Assembly: GCA_019638275.1 (NCBI GenBank)
Contig: JAHBUC010000013.1
Location: 48,541-112,540 of the forward strand
Length of the DNA: 64,000 nucleotides
Direction: 5' to 3'
Origin: Cyclobacteriaceae bacterium
GTDB taxonomy: Bacteria; Bacteroidota; Bacteroidia; Cytophagales; Cyclobacteriaceae
Within the stretch, counting starts at the first letter, position 1, and each line of letters opens with the position of its first letter. Positions 8,322 through 16,777 of this stretch are shown here, piece after piece. A program made the translations under genes and the position numbers. Below the pieces are notes generated by a model. That model searched no databases and was not told where the DNA came from. It worked only from the letters and a program-made list of their open reading frames with translations.

Positions 8322-9755
8322 ATGAAGACATTCTTTAAAATTGCCGTTATCGGTTTTATCAGTGGCCTGGCAGGAGCTTATGTGTTTTTTCAATACCTGA
8401 CGAAAACGTCAGGTAATCCCTTTAAACAGGAACCAGCTTACGGCATGGCCCGCTACGACTCCCCGGCCATATTTCCACCCAATACGGTAGAACTTGATAC
8501 CGAGAATGCAGAATCATCCGACTTCAGCCTTGCTGCCAACAAGGCCATCCCCAGCGTAGTGTACATCAACAGTATTTTTAAAGGTACCTCCTACTCGCCA
8601 TTCGATTGGTTTTTTGGTGGAGGTACTACCTCGCAAACCCGGGTAAGCAGTGGTTCGGGGGTAATTTTCTCTGCCGATGGATACATTGTTACCAACAACC
8701 ACGTGGTGGAAGCAGCCGAGAAGATTGAAGTGATGCACAACAAGAAAGTATATACCGCTGAACTGATTGGAACAGATCCTTCAACCGATTTAGCCGTTTT
8801 GAAAATAAATGAAACCAATTTACCGGCTGTGTCGATCGGTTCATCCAAGAATTTGCAGGTTGGTGAGTGGGTTATTGCAGTTGGAAACCCCTTTTCACTC
8901 TCATCAACAGTAACGGTGGGTATTGTGAGTGCAAAAGGCAGACGCATAGGTATCCTGGAAGATAAGTTTCCGATTGAATCATTTATTCAGACGGATGCGG
9001 CCATCAACCCCGGAAACAGTGGTGGGGCGCTTGTAAATAAGAGTGGTGAATTGGTCGGCATCAACACAGCCATACTTTCACGCACAGGCAGCTATACCGG
9101 TTATGCATTTGCCGTTCCGGTTGATATTGCGCGCAAAGTGGTGGATGACCTGATCAAACATGGCGTTGTACAAAAAGGAATTTTTGGCGGGCGCGTAATC
9201 GAATACGATTTTCAAAACGCAAAAAAGTACGACCTGAATACAAACGTAAAGAATTTTAAAGGTGTGTTGTTGGAAAGTCTTGATAGAGACGGCCCTGCCA
9301 TGAAAGCCGGTTTACAATTAGGTGATGTGATCACCAAAGTGAACAACACAGAGGTAAACAGTCAGAGTTCTTTTGAAGAAGAACTGGCTTACAGATACCC
9401 GGGAGACAAAGTATCAATAACCTATGTGCGCGACAATAAGCCCGGAACAACAACTGTAACACTTACAAACAAAAAAGGCACAACTGATATTGTTAAACGT
9501 GAAATTGTTCCCTCTACTACACTAGGTGCCGATCTTGAAGCTACCGATTATGGTGTTAAGGTTTCCAAGATCAAAGGTGGATATATGAAGGAGTTGGGTG
9601 TTCCGGAAAACTATACCATCATTTCCATCAATCGCGTTCGCGTGAAAGATCCGCAGGAAGTAATTGACTTCTTTGAAAAGTATAAGGGAAGAGTAAGCTT
9701 GTACGGCATGAACAGTTCGAAGGAAGTGTTACCGTATAATTTTATACTTAGATAG
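8322..9755 (+). CDS. degP: HtrA/DegP-family periplasmic serine protease
   Basis: 477 residues. An N-terminal hydrophobic segment (FKIAVIGFISGLAGAYVFF) exports or anchors the protein. The trypsin-like triad is complete: H127 (TNNHVV), D156 (TDLAVL) and S233 (GNSGGA). Two PDZ-like regions follow (about 290-375, where MKAGLQLGDVITKVNN is clear, and a more divergent one near 400-470). Members degrade or refold damaged envelope proteins. It stands alone between the divergent GH3 gene and the ABC transporter. Confidence 0.93.
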   Translation: MKTFFKIAVIGFISGLAGAYVFFQYLTKTSGNPFKQEPAYGMARYDSPAIFPPNTVELDTENAESSDFSLAANKAIPSVVYINSIFKGTSYSPFDWFFGGGTTSQTRVSSGSGVIFSADGYIVTNNHVVEAAEKIEVMHNKKVYTAELIGTDPSTDLAVLKINETNLPAVSIGSSKNLQVGEWVIAVGNPFSLSSTVTVGIVSAKGRRIGILEDKFPIESFIQTDAAINPGNSGGALVNKSGELVGINTAILSRTGSYTGYAFAVPVDIARKVVDDLIKHGVVQKGIFGGRVIEYDFQNAKKYDLNTNVKNFKGVLLESLDRDGPAMKAGLQLGDVITKVNNTEVNSQSSFEEELAYRYPGDKVSITYVRDNKPGTTTVTLTNKKGTTDIVKREIVPSTTLGADLEATDYGVKVSKIKGGYMKELGVPENYTIISINRVRVKDPQEVIDFFEKYKGRVSLYGMNSSKEVLPYNFILR

Positions 9756-9930
9756 CTGGACTTACACACGTTCTTTAATTTTCACGCAAAGCTGCAACGA
9801 AGGGTTTCAATAACCGGCCTTACACAGGTTCAATAATTTTCACGTAAAGCCACCAAGAACACCATAAAAAATGCCTAAGACGCAAAGGTCTGTGTAACTC
9901 TAGCGCATAAATTTCAACACATTATACATT
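9756..9930. repeat. Degenerate tandem and inverted repeat in intergenic gap
   Basis: Two imperfect copies of a unit beginning cttacaca(c/g)gttc and containing attttcacg(c/t)aaagc lie about 60 bases apart. The outer part of the second copy can pair with the gap's end (ttacacag near 9821 with ctgtgtaa near 9890). The gap also carries an aagacgcaaagg stretch. No gene or RNA was seen; it looks like a worn dispersed repeat. Confidence 0.5.
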
Positions 9931-10563
9931 ATGCTGCAGCTTACTAACGTTACTAAAGCCTACGGCCCACGTATTGTCCTTGATATTCGTAATCTTACCA
10001 TTCCGCAAGGGACGCATTGGGTGCAGGGAGGGAACGGATCGGGAAAAACCACATTGATGAGAATTCTTGCGGGCATAAACCCATTTGAAGGAAGTGTTGC
10101 ACTTAACTCAATCGACTTAAAAAAAGAGCCCTTGGCATACCGTAAACAAGTGTCCTTTGCCGAGGCCGAACCACTTTACCCGGGTTTTCTCACCGGCCGG
10201 AATTTAGTCGAGTTTGTCCAAAAAATCAGAAATGAAACCAATAAAGGTATTCAAGACCTCACTGACCACTTTGACATCAGTCATTTTCTGCCTTACAAAA
10301 CAGGAACATATTCCAGCGGGATGACCAAAAAGCTTTCTATTCTTCTAGCTCTTATCGGCCAAACCAATCTGGTGCTGCTTGACGAGCCGCTCATTACACT
10401 GGAAAGTTCATTTCTTCCCCAGCTTTTAAATATTCTTAACAAGAGGCAGGCTAAAGGCACATCATTTTTAATCTCCTCGCATCAGCCTTTTCCAGATAGC
10501 TTTTCCGTGCCTACAGGCAAAATTATAGTAAAGGATCAGTCAGCTCAATTATCAAATACATGA
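9931..10563 (+). CDS. ABC transporter ATP-binding protein
   Basis: 210 residues. It has Walker A GGNGSGKTTL (about 33-42), a signature loop in the variant form YSSGMTKKL, and Walker B LVLLDEPL. It is short for the family, consistent with the simple ATPases of two-gene exporters. It overlaps the following membrane-protein gene by 4 bases (ATGA), so the two form an ABC-2-like transporter. The substrate is unknown. Confidence 0.88.
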   Translation: MLQLTNVTKAYGPRIVLDIRNLTIPQGTHWVQGGNGSGKTTLMRILAGINPFEGSVALNSIDLKKEPLAYRKQVSFAEAEPLYPGFLTGRNLVEFVQKIRNETNKGIQDLTDHFDISHFLPYKTGTYSSGMTKKLSILLALIGQTNLVLLDEPLITLESSFLPQLLNILNKRQAKGTSFLISSHQPFPDSFSVPTGKIIVKDQSAQLSNT

Positions 10564-11660
10564 GAGAACTGCTTTACGTGCTGATAAAAAGCCTGGCTGT
10601 TCCGTTCTACAAAAGACATGCAGGTGTGTTGTTATTTGTGTTCTTCTTGATGTTCGGAATAGTCGAATCTTCCCAAATCGTTGAATATCACTTTGCGCTG
10701 ATTGGGGGTATGCTGAACTCGGAAGTGTTTTTTGCGATAGTTCTGGCAGTATGGACATTATACAGTCTAAAAGCGCTGCACTTCCTGATCTCTACAATCA
10801 GGCAGGAGCCCTACAATTTTCTTCATCATCTTTCTGTGCTTCCTGTAGGGTTCGGCTTTCTCCTTTTTTTTACAGCAAGTGCTTTCATATTTCTTCCGGT
10901 AATCATTTATACGATATTCATTTATAGTGTTGCTTTTCAAAATCACTACTATACTATCATAATATTTATTGTACTGTTTCAGGCATCCTTGTGCAGTATC
11001 AACGGATGGGTATTGACACGATTGCTGCACACTGCAAGCCTACCTCCGTTCATTACAGTGCCTTCGTTCACATTGCCTCATCTCAAAAGTCAATTCAGCT
11101 TTTATATTGGTTACATCTTTAAAGAAGGAAAGACGTCTCTTTTGTTGAGTAAGATGTTTTCACTCACACTACTGTACATTATAAGAGAAACCCTTGAACC
11201 TGGGGACGATTTCAGGATAATTGGCCTCACCTGGGTATTCGTCTTACTGTCGCATACATTTTTGGTGCAGAGACTTAAAATATTTGAAGACCAACACCTT
11301 GCCTGGATCAGGGGGTTCCCAATTTCCTTTGGTCGTACTTTTGTTATGTACGTTCAACTCTATGGACTTCTGATGCTACCCGAACTGATGCTGATCACAG
11401 CCTCATTATGGCGTGATATTTTTTACTATGAGTACCTGTTGTTACCATTATATTCCGGTGGACTTCTGACGCTGGTCCACACCTATTTGTTCAAACCCGA
11501 TCGCAATCCTGAGCGGTTTACTTCATACCTGTTCTGGCTATTCATGCTATGCTTTATGCTCGTACTTGGCAAGCTGATTGTGCTGGTTACCGTAGGCGTT
11601 ATGGTGCTTTCATTTATACTGCTCAGAAAACGATACAGGCAGTATGAAGCGGTGGTTTAG
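10560..11660 (+). CDS. Polytopic membrane protein, probable ABC permease partner
   Basis: 366 residues, with about nine to ten strongly hydrophobic segments spread over the whole length (for example HAGVLLFVFFLMFGIV and LFWLFMLCFMLVLGKLIVLVTVGVMVLSFILL). No specific family motif was recognised. The 4-base overlap with the ATPase gene indicates it is the membrane half of that transporter. The next gene (dnaA) converges on it. The substrate cannot be inferred. Confidence 0.75.
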   Translation: MRELLYVLIKSLAVPFYKRHAGVLLFVFFLMFGIVESSQIVEYHFALIGGMLNSEVFFAIVLAVWTLYSLKALHFLISTIRQEPYNFLHHLSVLPVGFGFLLFFTASAFIFLPVIIYTIFIYSVAFQNHYYTIIIFIVLFQASLCSINGWVLTRLLHTASLPPFITVPSFTLPHLKSQFSFYIGYIFKEGKTSLLLSKMFSLTLLYIIRETLEPGDDFRIIGLTWVFVLLSHTFLVQRLKIFEDQHLAWIRGFPISFGRTFVMYVQLYGLLMLPELMLITASLWRDIFYYEYLLLPLYSGGLLTLVHTYLFKPDRNPERFTSYLFWLFMLCFMLVLGKLIVLVTVGVMVLSFILLRKRYRQYEAVV

Positions 11661-11784
11661 TTTTGCATACTAGAAACGTGAAAATGTGATAGAAATATTA
11701 TGAGTATTGCACCAAATAATGGATATCCCTGACCACTTGGAGCAACCCTAAGGGAGTGTATTTAATCGAAAGCCTGAACTTTAA

Positions 11785-13194
11785 TTAATTCATCCGCATT
11801 TTCAACTTCTTACCCAGTTCTTCCACTGAAGCTTTGAAGTTGGAATCTGTCTTCATCATGTCTTCAACCGATTCAAGTGCGTGGATAACCGTGCTGTGAT
11901 CGCGGCCACCAAAATTTTCACCGATCAGCGCAAGCGTTAATTGCGTGTAGCGCTTGCAGAAGTACATAGCAACCTGGCGTGGAATGACAATTTCACGCTT
12001 CTTCACCTTGCCCTTCATGGCATCTAAATCAACCTTGAAGTATTCGGAAACGGTTTTTTGTATAAAATCAACACTCACATCCGACTGAATTTCGCGAATG
12101 ATGTTTTTCAACACTTCCTTCGCCAGATCCAGATCAATTTCCTTTTTCAACAATGTAGCGTGGAAAATAAGTGAGTTTAACACACCTTCCATGTCGCGTA
12201 GGTTGGTGTCTACGCTGTAGGCCAGGTATTCAGCAACTTCCGTTGGAATATCAATGCCATCGGCCTGCATCTTACGATGAATAATGGCCAGCTTGGTTTC
12301 GAAATCAGGCTCTTGTAAGTCGGCTGTGAGGCCCCACTTGAAGCGCGATAACAAACGCTCCTGAAATCCCTTCATATCCCGTGGAGGACAATCACTGGTC
12401 ATGATTACCTGCTTACCGGATTGGTGTAACTGGTTGAAGATGTGGAAAAACATTTCCTGCGTTTTTTCACGACCAGCCAAAAACTGCACATCATCAAGAA
12501 TCAACAAATCAACCTGCAAATAAAAGTTTTGAAATTCCTGAAGTTTATGATTTTGAAGTGCATTCAAAAATTGCGTGGTGAAATCATTCTGATCAACATA
12601 CAGCACAATTTTATCAGGCATGTTATTTTTAATCTCGTTGCCTATGGCTTGCACCAGGTGCGTTTTACCAACACCTACCCCACCATAAAGCATCAACGGA
12701 TTAAATGACGTTACGCCCGGCTTCTTCGCAACCGCAACACCCGCTGAACGCGCCAACCGATTACAATCACCTTCAACAAAATTATCGAAAGAGTAACTTG
12801 GGTTAAGTCTTGAGTTAACGGTTTGTGGATTTAATGCGCGGAAGGTGAATGGAGAATAATCCGTATCGGCACCATTGGCACGCTTGCCATTCATGCCATT
12901 GGGATAATTAACCGTTACCGGTGGGTTTTGTGTATTACCACTATCTACAATAACCGAGTACTCCAAACGTCCATCAGGGCCTATGGCTTTGTGCACGGCC
13001 TTCTTCAAAACAGTTACATAATTATCTTCCAGCCACTCGTAGAAAAATTGCGAAGGCACCTGAATGGTGAGCACATCACCTTCTACACGCAATGGAACAA
13101 TTGGTTTAAACCAGGTATTGAAATTCTCTTCCCCTACACTTTCCTTAACGATTTCGAGACAATCATTCCATACTGTTGTGCAGTCAGCTACCAT
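11785..13194 (-). CDS. dnaA: Chromosomal replication initiator DnaA
   Basis: 469 residues with the standard layout. The N-terminal DnaB-interaction domain begins CTTVWNDCLEIVKESVGEENF. A variable linker follows to about residue 110. The AAA+ domain has Walker A GGVGVGKTHL and Walker B LLILDDVQFL, with a sensor region around ERLLSRFKWGL. The C-terminal box-binding domain carries GENFGGRDHSTVIHALESVE. It binds DnaA boxes and opens the origin. The gene diverges from mutA; a cluster of DnaA boxes lies inside mutA about 740 bases from the dnaA start. Confidence 0.98.
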   Translation of the reverse strand: MVADCTTVWNDCLEIVKESVGEENFNTWFKPIVPLRVEGDVLTIQVPSQFFYEWLEDNYVTVLKKAVHKAIGPDGRLEYSVIVDSGNTQNPPVTVNYPNGMNGKRANGADTDYSPFTFRALNPQTVNSRLNPSYSFDNFVEGDCNRLARSAGVAVAKKPGVTSFNPLMLYGGVGVGKTHLVQAIGNEIKNNMPDKIVLYVDQNDFTTQFLNALQNHKLQEFQNFYLQVDLLILDDVQFLAGREKTQEMFFHIFNQLHQSGKQVIMTSDCPPRDMKGFQERLLSRFKWGLTADLQEPDFETKLAIIHRKMQADGIDIPTEVAEYLAYSVDTNLRDMEGVLNSLIFHATLLKKEIDLDLAKEVLKNIIREIQSDVSVDFIQKTVSEYFKVDLDAMKGKVKKREIVIPRQVAMYFCKRYTQLTLALIGENFGGRDHSTVIHALESVEDMMKTDSNFKASVEELGKKLKMRMN

Positions 13195-13430
13195 TTAGAT
13201 TCAACGTTTGAGTTAAAGATCGTTTCCGCAACGGGAAAGGGAGACAAAGATGTAAAAAAAGGATTTAAGAAAACAACCCCGGTACCTCTTGATTTTTTTG
13301 AAAAATATGCTGTTATAAAAAGAGCACAAATACCAAAGTCAAGACGCAAGAAAACTTTTTTAAAATATTTTTCTATTCGAAATCATACTTTGCCATATTC
13401 AAACGATTGAAGGTTTGTTAACTTGGCGCG
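13195..13430. promoter_or_regulatory. AT-rich divergent dnaA/mutA intergenic region
   Basis: A 236-base gap whose middle and right part (about 13253-13400) is very rich in A and T, with runs such as aagaaaacttttttaaaatattttt. It must hold promoters for dnaA and mutA. With the DnaA-box cluster at 13931-13971 it could include an unwinding element, but that is an inference. No gene or RNA was recognised in it. Confidence 0.5.
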
Positions 13431-14549
13431 ATGGAAAATAATAGTGGGCTTAACGATCTGCTTTCAGGGTTTTCTCCTGCTAATCGTAACGAATGGATTC
13501 AAGCTGCCTCGTCTGAAATTGATGGTAAAAATCCGTTGGAGGCACTTCAATGGCATAAATCTGGAATTACAGGCCTGCCTTATTACGACTTAGAAAACAC
13601 ACCCACGAATCCGTTTTCGCTCACCCCGTCCGATAGTGAATTTTTCGGTGCCCGCTCATGGCACAACCTTCCGAAAATCAAGGCGTTAGATGTGAAGGCA
13701 GCCAACCAAAAAGCATTGCACTATTTGTCTGCCGGTGCAGATGGCATTCTCTTCGAACTGCAAGATGATTTTTCATTCGAAACCCTGCTCAACAACATTG
13801 AATGGCCGTTTTGCAGCATTGGGTTTTCGCTGGACGTAATAACACCCGATTTCTGCAATCAGCTTGAAAAGTACCTCGGGCAAAAAAAAATTGACCCGAC
13901 CTCCATTCAGGGTTTTATCTATCAAAAAACTTATCCACATCATCCACAAGTTTTGCACAAGCTTATCCACATGTTGGATTCGTATAAGAAAACCCAATGT
14001 ATCGGCATCACCTCGGATAAGCAACTCGTGCCCGACCAAATCAGCGACATGCTGATAAAAGCAGTTGAGACACTCGACCTACTCGAAAGCAAAAACCAAA
14101 CTGCAGGCGCTGAAAAAATTTTTTTTTCTGTAAACCTCTCAACGGATTTCATCATTGAAATTGCCAAACTAAAAGTGTTACGGAAGCTGTGGTATAAAAT
14201 TCTGAATGCATATGGTTCAACACTCGAATCAAAATCAATTCGTATTCACGCCACCAGTGAAGCGTGGATTAATGAAAGCTTTGAACCACATGGAAATATG
14301 TTAAATGCCACCACAGCGGGCCTGGCGGCCATTCTGGGTGGATGCACATCCATTACCCTGATGCCGGCTGATGAAACCGATGAACGACTCGCCCGAATCG
14401 CACAAAATGTGTCGCACATTTTACGCGAGGAGTCACACATCAACAAGGTCGCTGATCCAACAGCTGGTTCATACTACCTCGAACAATTGATTCAGGAGTT
14501 AAGCGAAAGCGCGTGGAAAAAATTTCTTCAAAACGTTAAAGCATCATGA
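13431..14549 (+). CDS. mutA: Methylmalonyl-CoA mutase small subunit
   Basis: 372 residues. It aligns with the TIM-barrel half of the mutase family: early PYYDLENTP, SIRIHATSEAWINES, AGLAAILGGCTSITLMPADE and the closing DPTAGSYYLEQLIQELSESAWK, which parallels the large subunit. It ends there, so the C-terminal pseudo-cobalamin domain found in longer small subunits is absent; the small subunit is non-catalytic. It overlaps mutB by 4 bases (ATGA). A cluster of DnaA boxes is embedded in the coding sequence at 13931-13971, translated as TYPHHPQVLHKLIHM. Confidence 0.88.
   Translation: MENNSGLNDLLSGFSPANRNEWIQAASSEIDGKNPLEALQWHKSGITGLPYYDLENTPTNPFSLTPSDSEFFGARSWHNLPKIKALDVKAANQKALHYLSAGADGILFELQDDFSFETLLNNIEWPFCSIGFSLDVITPDFCNQLEKYLGQKKIDPTSIQGFIYQKTYPHHPQVLHKLIHMLDSYKKTQCIGITSDKQLVPDQISDMLIKAVETLDLLESKNQTAGAEKIFFSVNLSTDFIIEIAKLKVLRKLWYKILNAYGSTLESKSIRIHATSEAWINESFEPHGNMLNATTAGLAAILGGCTSITLMPADETDERLARIAQNVSHILREESHINKVADPTAGSYYLEQLIQELSESAWKKFLQNVKAS
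13931..13971 (+). promoter_or_regulatory. Cluster of four DnaA boxes inside mutA
   Basis: Two perfect boxes TTATCCACA lie at 13931-13939 and 13963-13971. Between them are TCATCCACA (13940-13948, one mismatch) and TTTTGCACA (13951-13959, within the relaxed consensus TTWTNCACA). All four face the same way at start spacings of 9, 11 and 12 bases. The density is far above chance and dnaA is adjacent, so this may be part of oriC or a DnaA regulatory or titration site. Confidence 0.6.
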
Positions 14550-16672
14550 GGCCTGATTTTTCAAAAATCGACATCCATAAAAAAAGCAACGAACCTGCTG
14601 ATGCTGTTTTAAAATCCTGGAACAGTCCGGAGCAAATTCAGATTAAACCAGTCTATTCCGAAAACGACATTCACGATTCTGCTCATACAAAATTCGCGTC
14701 AGGCATTCCACCGTATTTACGCGGGCCATACGCCAGCATGTACACCGTTCGTCCGTGGACGATACGGCAGTATGCGGGTTTTTCAACAGCAAAGGAGTCC
14801 AATGCATTCTACCGCAGAAACCTCGCAGCTGGTCAGCGTGGGTTATCCGTTGCATTTGATCTGGCCACCCATCGGGGTTATGATTCCGATCACCCGCGCG
14901 TTGCCGGTGATGTGGGTAAAGCCGGTGTAGCCATCGATTCGGTACTGGATATGAAAATTCTGTTCGATCAGATACCATTGGATAAGATGTCTGTGAGCAT
15001 GACCATGAACGGTGCGGTTATTCCCATCCTCGCATTTTATATTGTGGCGGCAGAAGAACAAGGTGTAAAACCTGCGCAACTCAGTGGAACTATCCAAAAC
15101 GATATTTTGAAAGAGTTCATGGTGCGTAACACGTACATCTATCCACCTGAACCTTCCATGCGCATTGTAGCCGATATTTTTGAATACACTTCGCGCCACA
15201 TGCCGAAGTTCAACTCCATCAGCATAAGCGGCTACCACATGCACGAGGCTGGTGCACCTGCTCACATTGAGTTGGCATATACATTAGCAGACGGACTGGA
15301 ATATATTCGCACCGGAATAAAAGCGGGTATTGCCATTGATGATTTTGCTCCACGTCTTTCTTTCTTCTGGGGCATCGGCATGAATTTCTTTATGGAGATT
15401 GCCAAGATGCGTGCCGGACGTTTACTCTGGTCGAAGATTGTGCAACAATTCAATCCCGAAAACCCAAAGTCGATGGCGTTGCGTACGCACTGCCAAACAT
15501 CAGGCTGGAGTTTAACCGAACAAGATCCGTACAACAACGTAGCCCGTACCTGCATTGAAGCGCTAGCTGCTGTGTTGGGTGGCACACAATCGTTGCACAC
15601 CAACTCATTGGATGAAGCCATTGCTTTGCCTACGGATTTCTCTGCGCGCATTGCGCGCAACACCCAACTGTACATTGAAAAAGAAACCGGTGTTACACGC
15701 GTAGTTGATCCGATGGGCGGATCGTATTATATTGAATGTCTCACCAAAGAACTCGCTGAAAAAGCATGGGAGCTCATTGCTGAAGTGGAGCAACTCGGTG
15801 GCATGACCAAAGCCATTGAAAGCGGCATACCGAAAATGCGTATTGAACAGGCCGCTGCCGCCAAACAAGCTCGAATTGATTCAGGTGTGGATGTGATTGT
15901 GGGGGTAAACAAATACCGCGTAAACGAAAAACCCGACTTCGATATTCTGGAAGTAGACAACACCGCAGTCCGCAACGAACAAATTGAACGGCTGAATCAA
16001 CTCAAGACAAAACGCAATCAACAGGAATGTGACCGTGCACTTCAAGCGTTGAAGCAAGCCGCTTCATCCGGCCAAGGAAATTTGCTTGAGCTGGCAATTC
16101 ATGCAGCCCGACATCGCGCAACGTTGGGCGAGATTTCAAGCGCCATGGAAGAAGCGTTTGGACGATACAAGGCGTCCATCAAATCCATTTCGGGTGTATA
16201 TTCGGGGGCGATGAAAAACAATGCACACTTTGAAGAAGCCCGCAAGCTGGCTGATGAATTTTCGTCACTGGATGGACGCAGGCCGCGTATCCTCGTAGCT
16301 AAAATGGGGCAAGACGGGCACGACCGCGGTGCAAAAGTGATTGCCACCAGTTTTGCTGACATGGGTTTTGATGTGGACATCGGGCCGTTGTTTCAAACCC
16401 CTGATGAAGTGGCCATGCAAGCCGCAGAAAATGATGTGCACATCGTGGGTGCATCCAGCCTGGCAGGCGGGCATAAAACATTGATTCCCGAATTGGTTGA
16501 AGCCCTCCGAAAAATCGGGCGCGAAGACATTCTTGTTGTGGCAGGTGGAGTTATCCCTGAAAAGGATTACGATTTTCTTACTCAAAAAGGCGTATCCTTC
16601 ATTTTCGGGCCGGGCACCGTTATTACCGATGCCGCGAAAGAAATCCTGAAAAAGCTGATTGCCTCCCGGTAA
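14546..16672 (+). CDS. mutB: Methylmalonyl-CoA mutase large (catalytic) subunit
   Basis: 708 residues, normal for the catalytic chain. The barrel domain carries YASMYTVRPWTIRQYAGF, SISGYHMHEAGA and DPMGGSYYIE. The C-terminal cobalamin domain has the DXHXXG motif (D590, H592 in GQDGHDRG), whose histidine is the lower cobalt ligand, followed by SSLAGGHKTL. The enzyme interconverts (R)-methylmalonyl-CoA and succinyl-CoA with adenosylcobalamin, linking propionyl-CoA to the citric acid cycle. It is translated with mutA through an ATGA overlap. Confidence 0.97.
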   Translation: MRPDFSKIDIHKKSNEPADAVLKSWNSPEQIQIKPVYSENDIHDSAHTKFASGIPPYLRGPYASMYTVRPWTIRQYAGFSTAKESNAFYRRNLAAGQRGLSVAFDLATHRGYDSDHPRVAGDVGKAGVAIDSVLDMKILFDQIPLDKMSVSMTMNGAVIPILAFYIVAAEEQGVKPAQLSGTIQNDILKEFMVRNTYIYPPEPSMRIVADIFEYTSRHMPKFNSISISGYHMHEAGAPAHIELAYTLADGLEYIRTGIKAGIAIDDFAPRLSFFWGIGMNFFMEIAKMRAGRLLWSKIVQQFNPENPKSMALRTHCQTSGWSLTEQDPYNNVARTCIEALAAVLGGTQSLHTNSLDEAIALPTDFSARIARNTQLYIEKETGVTRVVDPMGGSYYIECLTKELAEKAWELIAEVEQLGGMTKAIESGIPKMRIEQAAAAKQARIDSGVDVIVGVNKYRVNEKPDFDILEVDNTAVRNEQIERLNQLKTKRNQQECDRALQALKQAASSGQGNLLELAIHAARHRATLGEISSAMEEAFGRYKASIKSISGVYSGAMKNNAHFEEARKLADEFSSLDGRRPRILVAKMGQDGHDRGAKVIATSFADMGFDVDIGPLFQTPDEVAMQAAENDVHIVGASSLAGGHKTLIPELVEALRKIGREDILVVAGGVIPEKDYDFLTQKGVSFIFGPGTVITDAAKEILKKLIASR

Positions 16673-16777
16673 ACAGTTTCCCCATTGATATGGGGGCCTA
16701 CAAATCGAACAAAAGTTGGCTAAAGCCTGCCGAATTCTTTAGATTCGAAGTTGAATCCTTTTGTAAAAACGATCCCT

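Noticed and set aside
12928..13410. Open frame of 160 codons opposite the dnaA start and across its promoter
   Set aside because: Most of it is the antisense of dnaA and the rest is AT-rich gap; no protein features and better explained as a shadow.
13431..14549. mutA as a truncated gene
   Set aside because: It ends cleanly after the barrel motif and overlaps mutB by ATGA, as expected of short small subunits; no decay is visible.
16680..16695. Terminator after mutB (ccccat...atgggg)
   Set aside because: The stem is only 6 bp and no T-run follows, so it was not listed as a feature.
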